Part shown: piece after piece, positions 17,020 through 25,666 of the stretch | How the letters are laid out: every line of letters begins with the position of its first letter | Position numbering within the stretch: position 1 is the first letter of the stretch | From: Streptomyces purpureus | Lineage (GTDB): Bacteria > Actinomycetota > Actinomycetes > Streptomycetales > Streptomycetaceae | Length of the DNA: 64,000 nt | Direction: 5' to 3' | NCBI RefSeq assembly: GCF_014648195.1 | Contig: NZ_BMQQ01000011.1 | Location: 28,896-92,895 of the forward strand | Made by a program: the position numbers and the translations under genes | The notes under the pieces: model-generated | What the model was told of the DNA's origin: nothing | Database searches by the model: none | What the model saw: only the letters and a program-made list of their open reading frames with translations

Positions 17020-17625
17020 ATGGGACACGCCGGGATGGCGGCCACCGCCGTCCGCTACCTCAGTTCGGTCGGTGCGCCGACGGCCCACGCGCGCGTGGAG
17101 GCACTTCCGCGGCCCGATCTGCGGGCCGTAGGGGAGGACGAACGGCCGCCGGTCGACCCGGCCGAGTTCCGGCGCGTCCTTGGCAACTTCGCGAGCGGGG
17201 TCACGGTGATCACCGCGTACGACGAGGAGGGGCCGGCCGGCTTCGCCTGTCAGTCGTTCGCGTCGCTGTCGCTCGACCCGCCGCTCGTCGCCTTCATGGT
17301 CGCCCGTACGTCGACGACCTGGCCGAGGATCGCCCGGGCCGGGGTGTTCTGCGTGAACGTCCTGGGCGCCGGTCAGGGCGCGCTCTGCCGGGGGTTCGCG
17401 GTGAGCGGTGCGGACAAGTTCGCAGGGGTGGACCACCGGCCCGCGCCCGTCACCGGATCGCCCCGGCTGGCCGGAGTGCCCGCCTGGGTCGACTGCGCGA
17501 TCCACGCCGTGCACACGGGCGGCGACCACCTGATCGTGGTGGGCCGGGTGGAGGCCCTCGGCGCCGAGGACGAAGGCGAGCCGCTCCTCTTCCACCGGGG
17601 ACGGTTCGGCCGCTTCAGCGCCTGA
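17020..17625 (+). CDS. Flavin reductase-like (HpaC/HsaB-type) protein
   Basis: 201 residues of the FMN-binding split-barrel flavin reductase family: FRRVLGNFASGVTVITAYD, CQSFASLSLDPPLVAFMVA and VFCVNVLGAGQGALCRGFA are diagnostic. It supplies reduced flavin to a two-component monooxygenase, as HsaB does for HsaA in steroid degradation. The matching oxygenase component is not in the window; the acyl-CoA dehydrogenase-fold proteins here look like real dehydrogenases rather than HsaA. GGAAGG lies just before the start; a GTG three bases upstream is also possible. Regulon operator directly upstream. Confidence 0.86.
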   Translation: MGHAGMAATAVRYLSSVGAPTAHARVEALPRPDLRAVGEDERPPVDPAEFRRVLGNFASGVTVITAYDEEGPAGFACQSFASLSLDPPLVAFMVARTSTTWPRIARAGVFCVNVLGAGQGALCRGFAVSGADKFAGVDHRPAPVTGSPRLAGVPAWVDCAIHAVHTGGDHLIVVGRVEALGAEDEGEPLLFHRGRFGRFSA

Positions 17626-17650
17626 CCTGCGCCGCAGGCGAGCGGGCCTC

Positions 17651-18556
17651 TCAGCGCGTCAGGACGAACCAGTCCGGCGAGTCCGGGTCGCCGACCTCGT
17701 AGACCAGCTTGGGCTCCGCCTCCGTCCCGCTCACCCGCCACGGCCCGTACCAGCAGTCCCCGATCGAGACGTGGAGCTTCTGGTCCCAGGTTTCCTCGGT
17801 GTCCTCGGCGGACTCGTAGCGCCAGGTGCCCTCGCCGACGCACCCCTCGTGGTGGGTGTCACCGCGCCAGGTGTCCAGGGGCGCCCCGGCCGCCCGCGCG
17901 GTGCCGTCCTTCTCCAGGCGCAGGGTGCCCTTGCCGTTGCTGGTCCAGATGCCCGTCACCCCGGCCTCGCCGAGGTGCGGGGGACGGTAGAGGCCGACGA
18001 GGCCGGTGGCGTACACCGCCGTGCCGAGGGCGAAGATCAGGGCCGAGACCAGCGCGCCGCCGCCGTACACCCGGCCCTGCCACTTCGGCCTGCGGCCCAA
18101 CGACAGCTGGCCGCCCGCGAGATGGGCGACCAGGGCCGCCACGGACAGGCCGAGCGTCACCAGCAGCCAGCAGGCGACCGCTTCCCCGGGCGTGAGACCG
18201 AACGCGAAACGGAGCATCTCGTACCCGGCCGCCACCGGCACGGCGGCGGCGACGGCGGCCGGCACGGGCAGCCACCACCACACCTCCCGGCCCGTGAACC
18301 GCCGCCCGAGCCACTCGCCGGCCACGGTCACCAGCAGCGCGACGAGCGCGCCGACGGCCGCGAACGGCAGTCCGAAGCAGAAGATGGCGGGCATCTGCAC
18401 CAGGAAGAAGGACGGGTCGTCCGGCCGCCGGTACGCCTCCTCGTCGAGTCCCGTGAAGGCCAGCACCTCGGCGGCCAGCACGGCCTCGACCAAGAGCACC
18501 GACATCGCCAACAGAAACGGCGCCGAGCTCGCGCGCCGCGCCGTCGTCCCCGTCAT
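17651..18556 (-). CDS. Integral membrane protein with extracytoplasmic C-terminal domain
   Basis: 301 residues. Four to five hydrophobic spans lie in the first 200 residues (FLLAMSVLLVEAVLAAEVL; LPVPAAVAAAVPVAAGYEML; VSALIFALGTAVYATGLVG). A soluble C-terminus follows with two cysteines (EGCVGEGTWRYES; GDCWYGPWRV) and a TGIWTSNGKGTLRLEKDG start that looks like a small beta-rich lipocalin-like module. I do not recognise a named family. The ATG at 18556 follows GGGAGGGG. It is convergent with the flavin reductase and only 25 bases from it. Confidence 0.7.
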   Translation of the reverse strand: MTGTTARRASSAPFLLAMSVLLVEAVLAAEVLAFTGLDEEAYRRPDDPSFFLVQMPAIFCFGLPFAAVGALVALLVTVAGEWLGRRFTGREVWWWLPVPAAVAAAVPVAAGYEMLRFAFGLTPGEAVACWLLVTLGLSVAALVAHLAGGQLSLGRRPKWQGRVYGGGALVSALIFALGTAVYATGLVGLYRPPHLGEAGVTGIWTSNGKGTLRLEKDGTARAAGAPLDTWRGDTHHEGCVGEGTWRYESAEDTEETWDQKLHVSIGDCWYGPWRVSGTEAEPKLVYEVGDPDSPDWFVLTR

Positions 18557-18619
18557 CCGGATCACCCCTCCCACCAGCGATCTTCCCGCCGGCGGGACGG
18601 GCGTCCGACACCGCCCCGG

Positions 18620-19948
18620 CTATGCCATGGCAGTCGCCGGCCGCCGCCGGATCACCAGCGCCATCAGCGCCGCCGCCGCGCACAGCGCCCCGGAGGCGTA
18701 CCAGACGACGTTGTACGAGCCGAAGAGGTCCCGCGCCACACCACCGGCGAAGGCGACCACCGCCGCGCCGACCTGGTGCGAGGCGAGGACCCAGCCGAAG
18801 ACGATCGCCGAGTCGTCGCCGTAGTGCTCCCGGCACAGGGCGATCGTCGGCGGGACTGTCGCCACCCAGTCCAGGCCGTAGAAGACGATGAAGAAGACCA
18901 TCGGCGGGTGGACGCTCGGCGCGAGCAGCAGCGGCAGGAAGAGCAGGGAGATCCCGCGCAGCGCGTAGTAGACGGCGAGCAGCCGCCGGGCGTCGAAGCG
19001 GTCGGTGAACCAGCCGGAGGCGATCGTGCCGACGATGTCGAAGACACCGATGACCGCGAGCAGCGAGGCCGCCGCCGTGACGGGCATGCCGTGGTCGTGG
19101 GCGGCCGGCACGAAGTGGGTCTGGATCAGGCCGTTGGTGGAGGCGCCGCAGATCGCGAAGGTGCCGGCGAGCAGCCAGAACGGGCCGGTGCGGGCGGCCT
19201 GGAAGAGGACGGTGACGGCCCGTCGGGCCGCGCCGGTGACGGGCGGCGGCTTGGGCACGAACTCCTTGGCGCCGTAGGGCGCGAGGCCCACGTCGGCGGG
19301 GTGGTCGCGCAGCAGCAGCCAGACGAAGGGGACGACGGCGAGCGCGGACAGGGCGACCGTGACGGACGCGGGCCGCCAGCCGTGGTTCGCCACGATCCAG
19401 GAGAGCAGCGGCAGGAAGACGAGCTGGCCGGAGGCACCGGCGGCGGTCAGGATGCCGGTGACCAGGCCCCGGCGTTCGGCGAACCAGCGGGTGGTGACGG
19501 TCGCCGTGAACGCCAGCGCCATCGAGCCCGTGCCGAGGCCGACGAGCAGACCCCAGTAGGTGATCAGCTGCCAGGACGAGGTCATGAAGACGGAGAGCCC
19601 GGAGCCGACCGCGATGACCGTCAGGGCGACGGCGACGACCCTGCGGATGCCGAAACGGTCCATCAGGGCGGCGGCGAACGGCGCCGTCAGACCGTACAGC
19701 GCGAGGTTCACCGAGACGGCGAACCCGATCGTGCCGCGTGACCAGCCGAACTCGCCGTGCAGGGGGTCGAACAGCAGCCCCGGCAGGGAACGGAAGGCTG
19801 CCGCTCCGATGATCGTGACGAAGGCGACGGCGGCGACGAACCAGGCGCGGTGGACACGGGAGACGCCGTGGACACGGGAGGCGTGCGGGGCCGGCCGGGC
19901 GGGCGGGGGAGACAGCGGATCGGTACGGGAGTCGGTTGTCTGGGTCAC
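18620..19948 (-). CDS. Major facilitator superfamily transporter (monocarboxylate/oxalate-formate-like)
   Basis: 442 residues with twelve hydrophobic spans. The loop motif DRFGIRRVVAVALTVIAVG and TRWFAERRGLVTGILTAAGA match the MCT/OFA branch of MFS that moves small organic acids. The N-terminal 35 residues are a Pro-rich cytosolic tail. It is divergent from the GlxA-type regulator at 20020 with 71 bases between the starts, so the regulator probably controls it. Substrate unknown; aromatic or short carboxylic acids are typical for this branch. Confidence 0.87.
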   Translation of the reverse strand: MTQTTDSRTDPLSPPPARPAPHASRVHGVSRVHRAWFVAAVAFVTIIGAAAFRSLPGLLFDPLHGEFGWSRGTIGFAVSVNLALYGLTAPFAAALMDRFGIRRVVAVALTVIAVGSGLSVFMTSSWQLITYWGLLVGLGTGSMALAFTATVTTRWFAERRGLVTGILTAAGASGQLVFLPLLSWIVANHGWRPASVTVALSALAVVPFVWLLLRDHPADVGLAPYGAKEFVPKPPPVTGAARRAVTVLFQAARTGPFWLLAGTFAICGASTNGLIQTHFVPAAHDHGMPVTAAASLLAVIGVFDIVGTIASGWFTDRFDARRLLAVYYALRGISLLFLPLLLAPSVHPPMVFFIVFYGLDWVATVPPTIALCREHYGDDSAIVFGWVLASHQVGAAVVAFAGGVARDLFGSYNVVWYASGALCAAAALMALVIRRRPATAMA

Positions 19949-20019
19949 GACAGACAGCTTCGGGGCGGCGGCCGGACGCGACCACTGGCCCGAATGACAG
20001 CTTTCGATAGGATCGGGCC

Positions 20020-21057
20020 ATGGCCGGATCCCGAAAGCACCGCCCCCACCGACCGCACCGCATCGCCGTCCTCGCCCTCACCGGGCTGCTCCCCTTCGAG
20101 CTCGGCATCCCCCACCGCATCTTCGGCCGCGCGAAGGACAGCGCGGGCCGCCTCCTGTACGAGATCGTCACCTGCGCGCCCACCGCCGGGCCGGTCCGTA
20201 CCGACGCCGACTTCGCCATCCAGGTCGAGCACGGCCCGGAGGCTCTGGCCACCGCGGACACGGTGATCGTCCCCGCCTCGTACGAACTGGGGCCGGTGTA
20301 CGAGGAGGGGCGGCTGACCGCCCCGCTGGCCGCGGCGCTCGCCCACATCCGGCCGGGCACGCGCCTGGTCTCCATCTGCACCGGCGGGTACGTCCTCGCC
20401 GCCGCGGGCTACCTCGACGGGCGCCGGGCCACCACCCACTGGGCGGCGGCCGAGCACTTCCAGCGGATGTTCCCGGACGTCGACGTCGACGCGGAGGTGC
20501 TGTTCATCGACGACGGCGACGTCCTCACCTCGGCGGGCGTCGCCGCCGGGATCGACCTCTGCCTGCACATCGTGCGCCGCGACCACGGCTCCGCCGTCGC
20601 CAACGACGTCGCCCGCCGGACCGTCGTACCCCCGCACCGCGACGGCGGCCAGGCCCAGTACATCGAGCGGCCGCTCCCCGAGCCAGGCACCCACTCCACC
20701 ACCACGGCGCGCGCCTGGGCACTCGCGCATCTGCACGAGCCGATCCAACTGCGCGATCTGGCCGAGCAGGAGGCGATGAGCGTACGGACCTTCACGCGCC
20801 GCTTCCGCGAGGAGGTGGGGGTGAGCCCGGGGCAGTGGCTCACCGCCCAGCGGGTCGAACGGGCCCGCCGGCTGCTGGAGTCCAGCGACCTCTCGATCGA
20901 CCAGGTCGCCCAGGACGCCGGCTTCGGCACGGCCCAGTCGATGCGCCAGCACCTACAGGCTGCGCTCGGTGTCCCGCCGACGGTCTACCGCCGCACCTTC
21001 CGCAGCGAAACCCTTCGCAGCGGCACCGGCCTCTCCGGAGGCGTCCGGCAGGCGTGA
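20020..21057 (+). CDS. GlxA-family transcriptional regulator (DJ-1/PfpI domain plus AraC HTH)
   Basis: 345 residues. The N-terminal DJ-1/PfpI-like domain carries the conserved Cys in LVSICTGGYVLAAAG. The C-terminal AraC DNA-binding domain (about 235-335) includes MSVRTFTRRFREEVGVSPG and IDQVAQDAGFGTAQSMRQHL. Such regulators usually activate a neighbouring transporter or enzyme gene in response to a small amine or acid. It is divergent from the MFS gene at 19948. Its 3' end overlaps the convergent MFS gene at 20953 by 105 bases. Confidence 0.9.
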   Translation: MAGSRKHRPHRPHRIAVLALTGLLPFELGIPHRIFGRAKDSAGRLLYEIVTCAPTAGPVRTDADFAIQVEHGPEALATADTVIVPASYELGPVYEEGRLTAPLAAALAHIRPGTRLVSICTGGYVLAAAGYLDGRRATTHWAAAEHFQRMFPDVDVDAEVLFIDDGDVLTSAGVAAGIDLCLHIVRRDHGSAVANDVARRTVVPPHRDGGQAQYIERPLPEPGTHSTTTARAWALAHLHEPIQLRDLAEQEAMSVRTFTRRFREEVGVSPGQWLTAQRVERARRLLESSDLSIDQVAQDAGFGTAQSMRQHLQAALGVPPTVYRRTFRSETLRSGTGLSGGVRQA

Positions 21058-22215
21058 CATCCGCCGCTCCCCCACCGCGCCGATCAGCGCCAGGAGCACG
21101 GTGAGTCCCACGCCGACCATGATCGCCGTGGACGGTGCCACGACACGCAGCAGAGCACCCGCGAGGGAGCCGGTGGCGGCGTAACCGGCGCCGACGGCCG
21201 CGTACATCACCGAGTACCCGGCGGCCAGCGCGCTCGACGGGAGCACCTCACGGAGCGTCAGGTTCCGGGCCAGGCTGGAGGGTGCCTGGAGCAGTCCGGC
21301 GGCCACCAGCGCGGCGCCCATGGCGACCGTCCCGGGCAGTACGGCGACGAGTGTGACGCCCGCGGAGACACCGAGGAGCAGCACCAGGCTCTGGGTGGGC
21401 AGCCGGCCCGGCCAGCCGCGCAGCCCGTACACGAACGCGCCCACCGCCGAGGCGATCGAGAACCCGGCGAGGAGCGGTCCCGCCCAGCCGATGCCGATGG
21501 ACCGCTGTTCCAGGAGCGCGGGCAGGATCAGTTCGGTCAGCGCCAGCAGGGACAGGCTCGCCGCGCCGGTCACGTACACCGGCCAGGCGCGGGCGATGAG
21601 CCGGACCGTGGACTGCCCGTCCAGGTCGTCCGGGCCCGTCTGCCAGCCGGCGGGCAGCGCCCACAGGCCGGCGACGGAGACCGCCATCAGGGCGCCGGCA
21701 AGCAGCAGCGGCACGTACGGGGCCGTGCCGAGCGCGAGGCCGGTGGCGATCGCGGGCGCGGCCGCCCAGATGATGAAGGTGAGCATCGATTCCAGGCTCA
21801 GCGCCTGGGCGACCGCGCGTTCGGGAACCATGCCGGTGAGCAGGGCGCGCGTCGCGCCGGGCGCGGAGGCGGGTGCGAAACCGGCGAGGAACGCGAACGC
21901 TCCGAGGACGACGGGGTGCGCGCCGGGCAGGAGGCCGAGTCCGGTGAAACCGGCGGCGCCGGCGGCCAGTCCGACGGCCACATGGGGGCGCGGCCGGTCG
22001 GGCCGCAGCCGGGTACCGAGGAGGGGGGCGCCGATGACCTCGCCGATGACGTAGACGGCGGCGAGGACGGCGCCGAGGGTGTAGCCGCCGGGCCGCTCGC
22101 GGACGACGAAGACCAGCGCGAGAGGCGCCATGGCGACGGGCATGCGGGCGGCGACGACGACGGCGCACCATGTCAGGACGGGCCGGGTGGCCAGCTCTCG
22201 GTAGGACATGGCCAT
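20953..22215 (-). CDS. Major facilitator superfamily transporter
   Basis: 420 residues with about twelve hydrophobic helices, for example VLTWCAVVVAARMPVAMAP and LVLLLGVSAGVTLVAVLPG. It looks like the drug-efflux type of MFS; no substrate motif is evident. The final 35 codons overlap the convergent GlxA-type gene. The ATG at 22215 lies inside the left arm of a 13-bp inverted repeat (22210-22242). It follows the alcohol dehydrogenase gene on the same strand by 65 bases, so it may be the last gene of the 25.6-21 kb operon, but the inverted repeat suggests its own control. Confidence 0.85.
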   Translation of the reverse strand: MAMSYRELATRPVLTWCAVVVAARMPVAMAPLALVFVVRERPGGYTLGAVLAAVYVIGEVIGAPLLGTRLRPDRPRPHVAVGLAAGAAGFTGLGLLPGAHPVVLGAFAFLAGFAPASAPGATRALLTGMVPERAVAQALSLESMLTFIIWAAAPAIATGLALGTAPYVPLLLAGALMAVSVAGLWALPAGWQTGPDDLDGQSTVRLIARAWPVYVTGAASLSLLALTELILPALLEQRSIGIGWAGPLLAGFSIASAVGAFVYGLRGWPGRLPTQSLVLLLGVSAGVTLVAVLPGTVAMGAALVAAGLLQAPSSLARNLTLREVLPSSALAAGYSVMYAAVGAGYAATGSLAGALLRVVAPSTAIMVGVGLTVLLALIGAVGERRMSRLPDASGEAGAAAKGFAAEGAAVDRRRDTERSL

Positions 22216-22242
22216 GACCGTAGCCCTCGTACGGTCATGGCC
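22210..22242. promoter_or_regulatory. Perfect 13-bp inverted repeat over an MFS start codon
   Basis: GGCCATGACCGTA (22210-22222) and TACGGTCATGGCC (22230-22242) are perfectly complementary around the seven-base spacer GCCCTCG. The MFS start codon is in the left arm. It may be a repressor operator or a hairpin that buries the start in the mRNA; it is not the CTGAC palindrome. Confidence 0.65.
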
Positions 22243-22280
22243 GCCTCGGAAATTTCGCGCCGGAAGGCCGCCGGAGCGCC

Positions 22281-23330
22281 TCAGAAAACGAGCACTCCCC
22301 GGGCGACCCGGCCCTGGTGGGCGTCGTCCGCCGCCTTCGCGAAATCCTCCACGGGATACGTCTCGGTCACCAGCTCGTCCAGGAGGAGCCGCCCGTCCCG
22401 GTACAGGTCGGCGTAGAGCGCGATGTCCCGCTGAGGCCGCGAACTTCCGTACCGGCAGCCCAGGATGGACTTGTCCAGGAACATCGCGGCGGGCGCGAAC
22501 GACGCCTCGGCGGTCGGTGCGGTCATGCCGAGCAGGATCGCCTGCCCGTGCCGGTCGAGGAGGCCGACGGCCTCCCGGACCAGGCCGGTGTGGCCCACGC
22601 ACTCGAAGACGTGGTCGGCGCCGGTGGGCAGGATCTCCCGGACGGCCTTGGTGGACGGCAGGAAGTGCGTGGCGCCGAAGCGCCGGGCCGTCTCCTCCTT
22701 CGCCGGGTTGGTGTCGACGGCGACGACGGTGGAGGCCGCGGCGATCCGGGCCCCTTGGAGGACGTTGAGGCCGATCCCGCCGGTGCCGATGACGACGACG
22801 GTGTCGCCGCGGTCGACCTTCGCGCGGTTCAGTACGGCTCCGACGCCGGTGAGGACGCCGCAGCCGATCAGGGCGGCGGAGGTGAGCGGGATGTCGTCGG
22901 GGATCTTGACGGCCTGGACGGCCTTGACGACGGTACGTTCGGCGAAGGCGGAGTTGGACGCGAACTGGTGGAGTGGGCGTCCGGCGCGGCTGAAGGGCTG
23001 CCGGGGCATGCCGATCGCCTTGCGGCACATCGTGGGCCGGCCACGGTCGCAGTCCGCGCACGCCCCGCAGTTGGCGAGGGTGGACAGCGCCACATGGTCG
23101 CCCGGCGCGACATGGCCGACGCCCGGCCCGACCGCCGCGACCACCCCGGCGCCCTCGTGGCCGAGGACGACCGGCGCGGGGAAGGGAATTGTCCCGTCGA
23201 TCACCGACAGGTCGCTGTGGCACAGTCCGGCCGCGGCGATCTCGACCTGGACCTCGCCCGGGCCCGGATCCCGTACTTCCAGGTCGTCGACGACCTGGAC
23301 CCGCGTCCCGTCGAACACGACGCCTCTCAT
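22281..23330 (-). CDS. Zinc-dependent alcohol dehydrogenase (MDR family)
   Basis: 349 residues. The catalytic zinc ligands are visible as Cys in GLCHSD and His-Glu in GHEGAG. The structural zinc site is NCGACADCDRGRPTMC, and the NAD loop is VVVIGTGGIGLNVLQGA. It resembles class III-like and mycothiol-era actinobacterial dehydrogenases acting on medium-chain or allylic alcohols. Its start overlaps the stop of the acyl-CoA dehydrogenase by four bases (ATGA at 23330-23327), so the two are coupled. In the pathway it could oxidise a hydroxyl released after side-chain cleavage (inference). Confidence 0.9.
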   Translation of the reverse strand: MRGVVFDGTRVQVVDDLEVRDPGPGEVQVEIAAAGLCHSDLSVIDGTIPFPAPVVLGHEGAGVVAAVGPGVGHVAPGDHVALSTLANCGACADCDRGRPTMCRKAIGMPRQPFSRAGRPLHQFASNSAFAERTVVKAVQAVKIPDDIPLTSAALIGCGVLTGVGAVLNRAKVDRGDTVVVIGTGGIGLNVLQGARIAAASTVVAVDTNPAKEETARRFGATHFLPSTKAVREILPTGADHVFECVGHTGLVREAVGLLDRHGQAILLGMTAPTAEASFAPAAMFLDKSILGCRYGSSRPQRDIALYADLYRDGRLLLDELVTETYPVEDFAKAADDAHQGRVARGVLVF

Positions 23331-24475
23331 CGCGGCTCCTTCGGTAGGCCGAGTATCCGCTCGGCGATGACGGTGCGCTGGATCTCGTCCGAGCCGCCGT
23401 AAATGGTGTCGGCCCGGCTGAACAGGAACAGGCGTTGCAGCTCGTCGAGTTCGTACGACTCCGACCACGGGCCGGGTCCGGCGGCGCCGGCGGGCCCTTT
23501 CACCTGCATGGCCAGCTCGCCGAGGCGCTGGTGCCAGCGGCCCCACAGCAGCTTGGCCACGTTCGGCGCGCCGGCGGCTTCCGGGCCGGGGGTGGCGCCG
23601 CCGCCGAGGGTGCGCAGGGCGTTCCAGCGCATGGTGCGCAGTTCGGCCCACTGGCGGACGAGGCGGTCCTTGAGCACGGGGTCGTGGACGGCGCCGCTGT
23701 CGACGGCGAGCCGGACGACCTGGCGGAGCTCCTGCTCGAACCCGATCTGCTGGGCGAGCGTGGATACCCCGCGCTCCAGGGCGAGCAGGCCCATGGCGAC
23801 GGTCCAGCCGTTGCCCTCGCCGCCGACGACGTCGTGGGCCTGGGCGAGGGCGCCGTCGAAGAAGACCTCGTTGAACTCGCTGGTGCCGGACATCTGGCGG
23901 ATGGGGCGTACCTCGATCCGGCCCGGCTGGTCCATGGGGACGAGGAGGAAGGAGAGGCCGTGGTGGCGCCGGGAGCCTTCCTCGGTCCGTGCGAGGACGA
24001 AGCACCAGTCGGCGTCGAGGGCGAGGGAGGTCCAGATCTTCTGCCCGGTGACGCGGTAGGCCCCGTCCCCGTCCCGTACGGCCCTGGTCCGCAGGGCGGC
24101 GAGGTCCGATCCGGCGCCGGGCTCGCTGTACCCCTGGCACCAGAGCGTCTCGCCGCGGGCGATGCCGGGCAGGAAGCGGTCCTGCTGCTCCTTGGTTCCG
24201 TACGCGACGAGCGTCGGCGCGAGGAGGTTCTCGCCGATGTGGCCGAGCCGGGCGGGGGCGGCGGCGCGGGCGTACTCCTCGGCCCAGACGACCTGCTGGG
24301 TGAGGCCGGCGCGCCGGTTGCCGTACCCCTCGACACCCCACCCGATCCCGATCCATCCCCCCTGCCCGAGCTCCCGCTCCCAGCGGCGCGGGTCGTCCCC
24401 CGGGGGGTGCGCCCGCAGCCAGTCACGGGCCTCCTGCCGAAAGACGTCCTCGCCGGTCCCGAACCCGAAGTCCAC
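23327..24475 (-). CDS. Acyl-CoA dehydrogenase, large-subunit type
   Basis: 382 residues. WCQGYSEPGAGSDLAALRTR, YRVTGQKIWTS and SRADTIYGGSDEIQRTVIAE are the acyl-CoA dehydrogenase FAD and substrate motifs; the protein belongs to the branch whose members pair as alpha2beta2 with a second dehydrogenase-like subunit. The start is the GTG at 24475, behind a perfect AGGAGG with six bases of spacing; in-frame codons further upstream have no site. No second subunit is adjacent, so a distant partner such as the protein at 4265 is possible. First gene of a coupled pair with the alcohol dehydrogenase. The 199-bp gap upstream has no regulon palindrome. Confidence 0.9.
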   Translation of the reverse strand: MDFGFGTGEDVFRQEARDWLRAHPPGDDPRRWERELGQGGWIGIGWGVEGYGNRRAGLTQQVVWAEEYARAAAPARLGHIGENLLAPTLVAYGTKEQQDRFLPGIARGETLWCQGYSEPGAGSDLAALRTRAVRDGDGAYRVTGQKIWTSLALDADWCFVLARTEEGSRRHHGLSFLLVPMDQPGRIEVRPIRQMSGTSEFNEVFFDGALAQAHDVVGGEGNGWTVAMGLLALERGVSTLAQQIGFEQELRQVVRLAVDSGAVHDPVLKDRLVRQWAELRTMRWNALRTLGGGATPGPEAAGAPNVAKLLWGRWHQRLGELAMQVKGPAGAAGPGPWSESYELDELQRLFLFSRADTIYGGSDEIQRTVIAERILGLPKEPR

Positions 24476-24674
24476 GTACGCCTCCTGTAGTGGGGCGGTC
24501 GATTCCCCCCACCCCGCCCCTTCCCGAAACCCTGCCGGGGGCTGGTGGGGCACGCGGCCCGGGGCGGTGCCCCCGGCCCCGGGCCGATGCGGCAGCTTCG
24601 CGCCGCGGGCGCTGGGGAAAGGCCCCACGCCCGGTCGGCACCACCACGGCGCGGCAGCTTCGCGCCGCCGCCCC

Positions 24675-25583
24675 CTACCCGTTCGGCCGTGCGCCCTCCG
24701 CCGCCCTGGCCATTTCCTCCAGGCGGGACAGCATCGGCATCGGGTCCACTCCGACCGTGCCGGGGAGGAAGTCCGCGATGCGTTCGGGGGTCCAGGGTGC
24801 TTCCCCGTAGGCGGCGCGGAGTTCTCTCGGCTGGGACCAGACCGCGATCTTGGGGCCGGCGATCGTGTAGACCTGGCCCGTGATGCGTTCGGCGTGGGCG
24901 CGGTCCGAGAGGAGGTAGACGACGAGGGCGGCGACGTCCTCCGGGTCGCCGATCTCCTTCAGCTCCATGGGGACGTTCGCGGACATCCGGGTGCGGGCGA
25001 CCGGGGCGACCGCGTTCGCCGTCACGCCGTACTTGTGGAGGCCGAGGGCCGCCGAGCGGACCAGGGAGATGATGCCGCCCTTGGCGGCCGAGTAGTTCGC
25101 CTGGGACACGGAGCCCTGGTGGTTGCCGCTGGTGAAGCCGATCAGCGTGCCGGAGCCCTGCTTGCGCATCACCGCCGACGCCGCGCGGAAGACCGTGAAC
25201 GTGCCCTTCAGGTGCGTCGCGACGACCGGGTCCCACTCCTCCTCGGACATGTTGAACAGCATCCGTTCGCGCAGGATGCCCGCCACGCAGACGACCCCGT
25301 CGATCCGCCCGTACCGCGCCAGCGCCTCGTCGACGACCCGCTGTCCGCCCGCCATCGTGGAGATGTCGTCGGCGACCGCGACCGCCGTCCCGCCCGCCGC
25401 CTCGATCTCCTTGACGACGCCGAGCGCCACCTCCGACGTCGGCTCACCGCCCTCGATCGAGACGCCGTAGTCGTTGACGACGACCTTCGCGCCCTCGGCG
25501 GCGCAGGCGAGCGCGACGGCCCGGCCGATGCCCCGCCCCGCGCCGGTGACGGCGACGACCTTGCCTGCCAAGAAGTTCCCCAC
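24675..25583 (-). CDS. SDR-family 3-hydroxyacyl-CoA/17-beta-hydroxysteroid dehydrogenase-like protein
   Basis: 302 residues. AVTGAGRGIGRAVALACAAE, VVNDYG, GFTSGNHQG and YSAAKGGIISLVRS give the cofactor loop and the Ser-Tyr-Lys triad. The extended C-terminus and the VVNDYGVS segment resemble the dehydrogenase part of peroxisomal multifunctional enzyme type 2 (HSD17B4-like), which oxidises 3-hydroxyacyl-CoA. GTG start behind GGAAGGGG. It stands behind operator site 7 and divergent from the cyclase-family gene, and heads the minus-strand series SDR, acyl-CoA dehydrogenase, alcohol dehydrogenase. A role in beta-oxidation of a bulky acyl-CoA is likely. Confidence 0.88.
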   Translation of the reverse strand: MGNFLAGKVVAVTGAGRGIGRAVALACAAEGAKVVVNDYGVSIEGGEPTSEVALGVVKEIEAAGGTAVAVADDISTMAGGQRVVDEALARYGRIDGVVCVAGILRERMLFNMSEEEWDPVVATHLKGTFTVFRAASAVMRKQGSGTLIGFTSGNHQGSVSQANYSAAKGGIISLVRSAALGLHKYGVTANAVAPVARTRMSANVPMELKEIGDPEDVAALVVYLLSDRAHAERITGQVYTIAGPKIAVWSQPRELRAAYGEAPWTPERIADFLPGTVGVDPMPMLSRLEEMARAAEGARPNG

Positions 25584-25605
25584 GCCTGGCCCCTTCCCGG
25601 AGTTT

Positions 25606-25620
25606 CTGACGGACCGTTAG
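25606..25620. promoter_or_regulatory. Palindromic operator, regulon site 7
   Basis: CTGACGGACCGTTAG, in the 83-bp gap between the divergent SDR (25583) and cyclase-family (25667) genes; one symmetric base is changed (GTTAG). It can control both genes. Confidence 0.74.
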
Positions 25621-25666
25621 ATTTTATGGGCCCTCGGACACCCCAGCACAAGACCCAGGAGACCGG

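Noticed and set aside
17771..19741. Long plus-strand frame of about 650 codons
   Set aside because: Gly/Arg/Asp/His-rich shadow of the membrane-protein and MFS genes on the minus strand; no motif.
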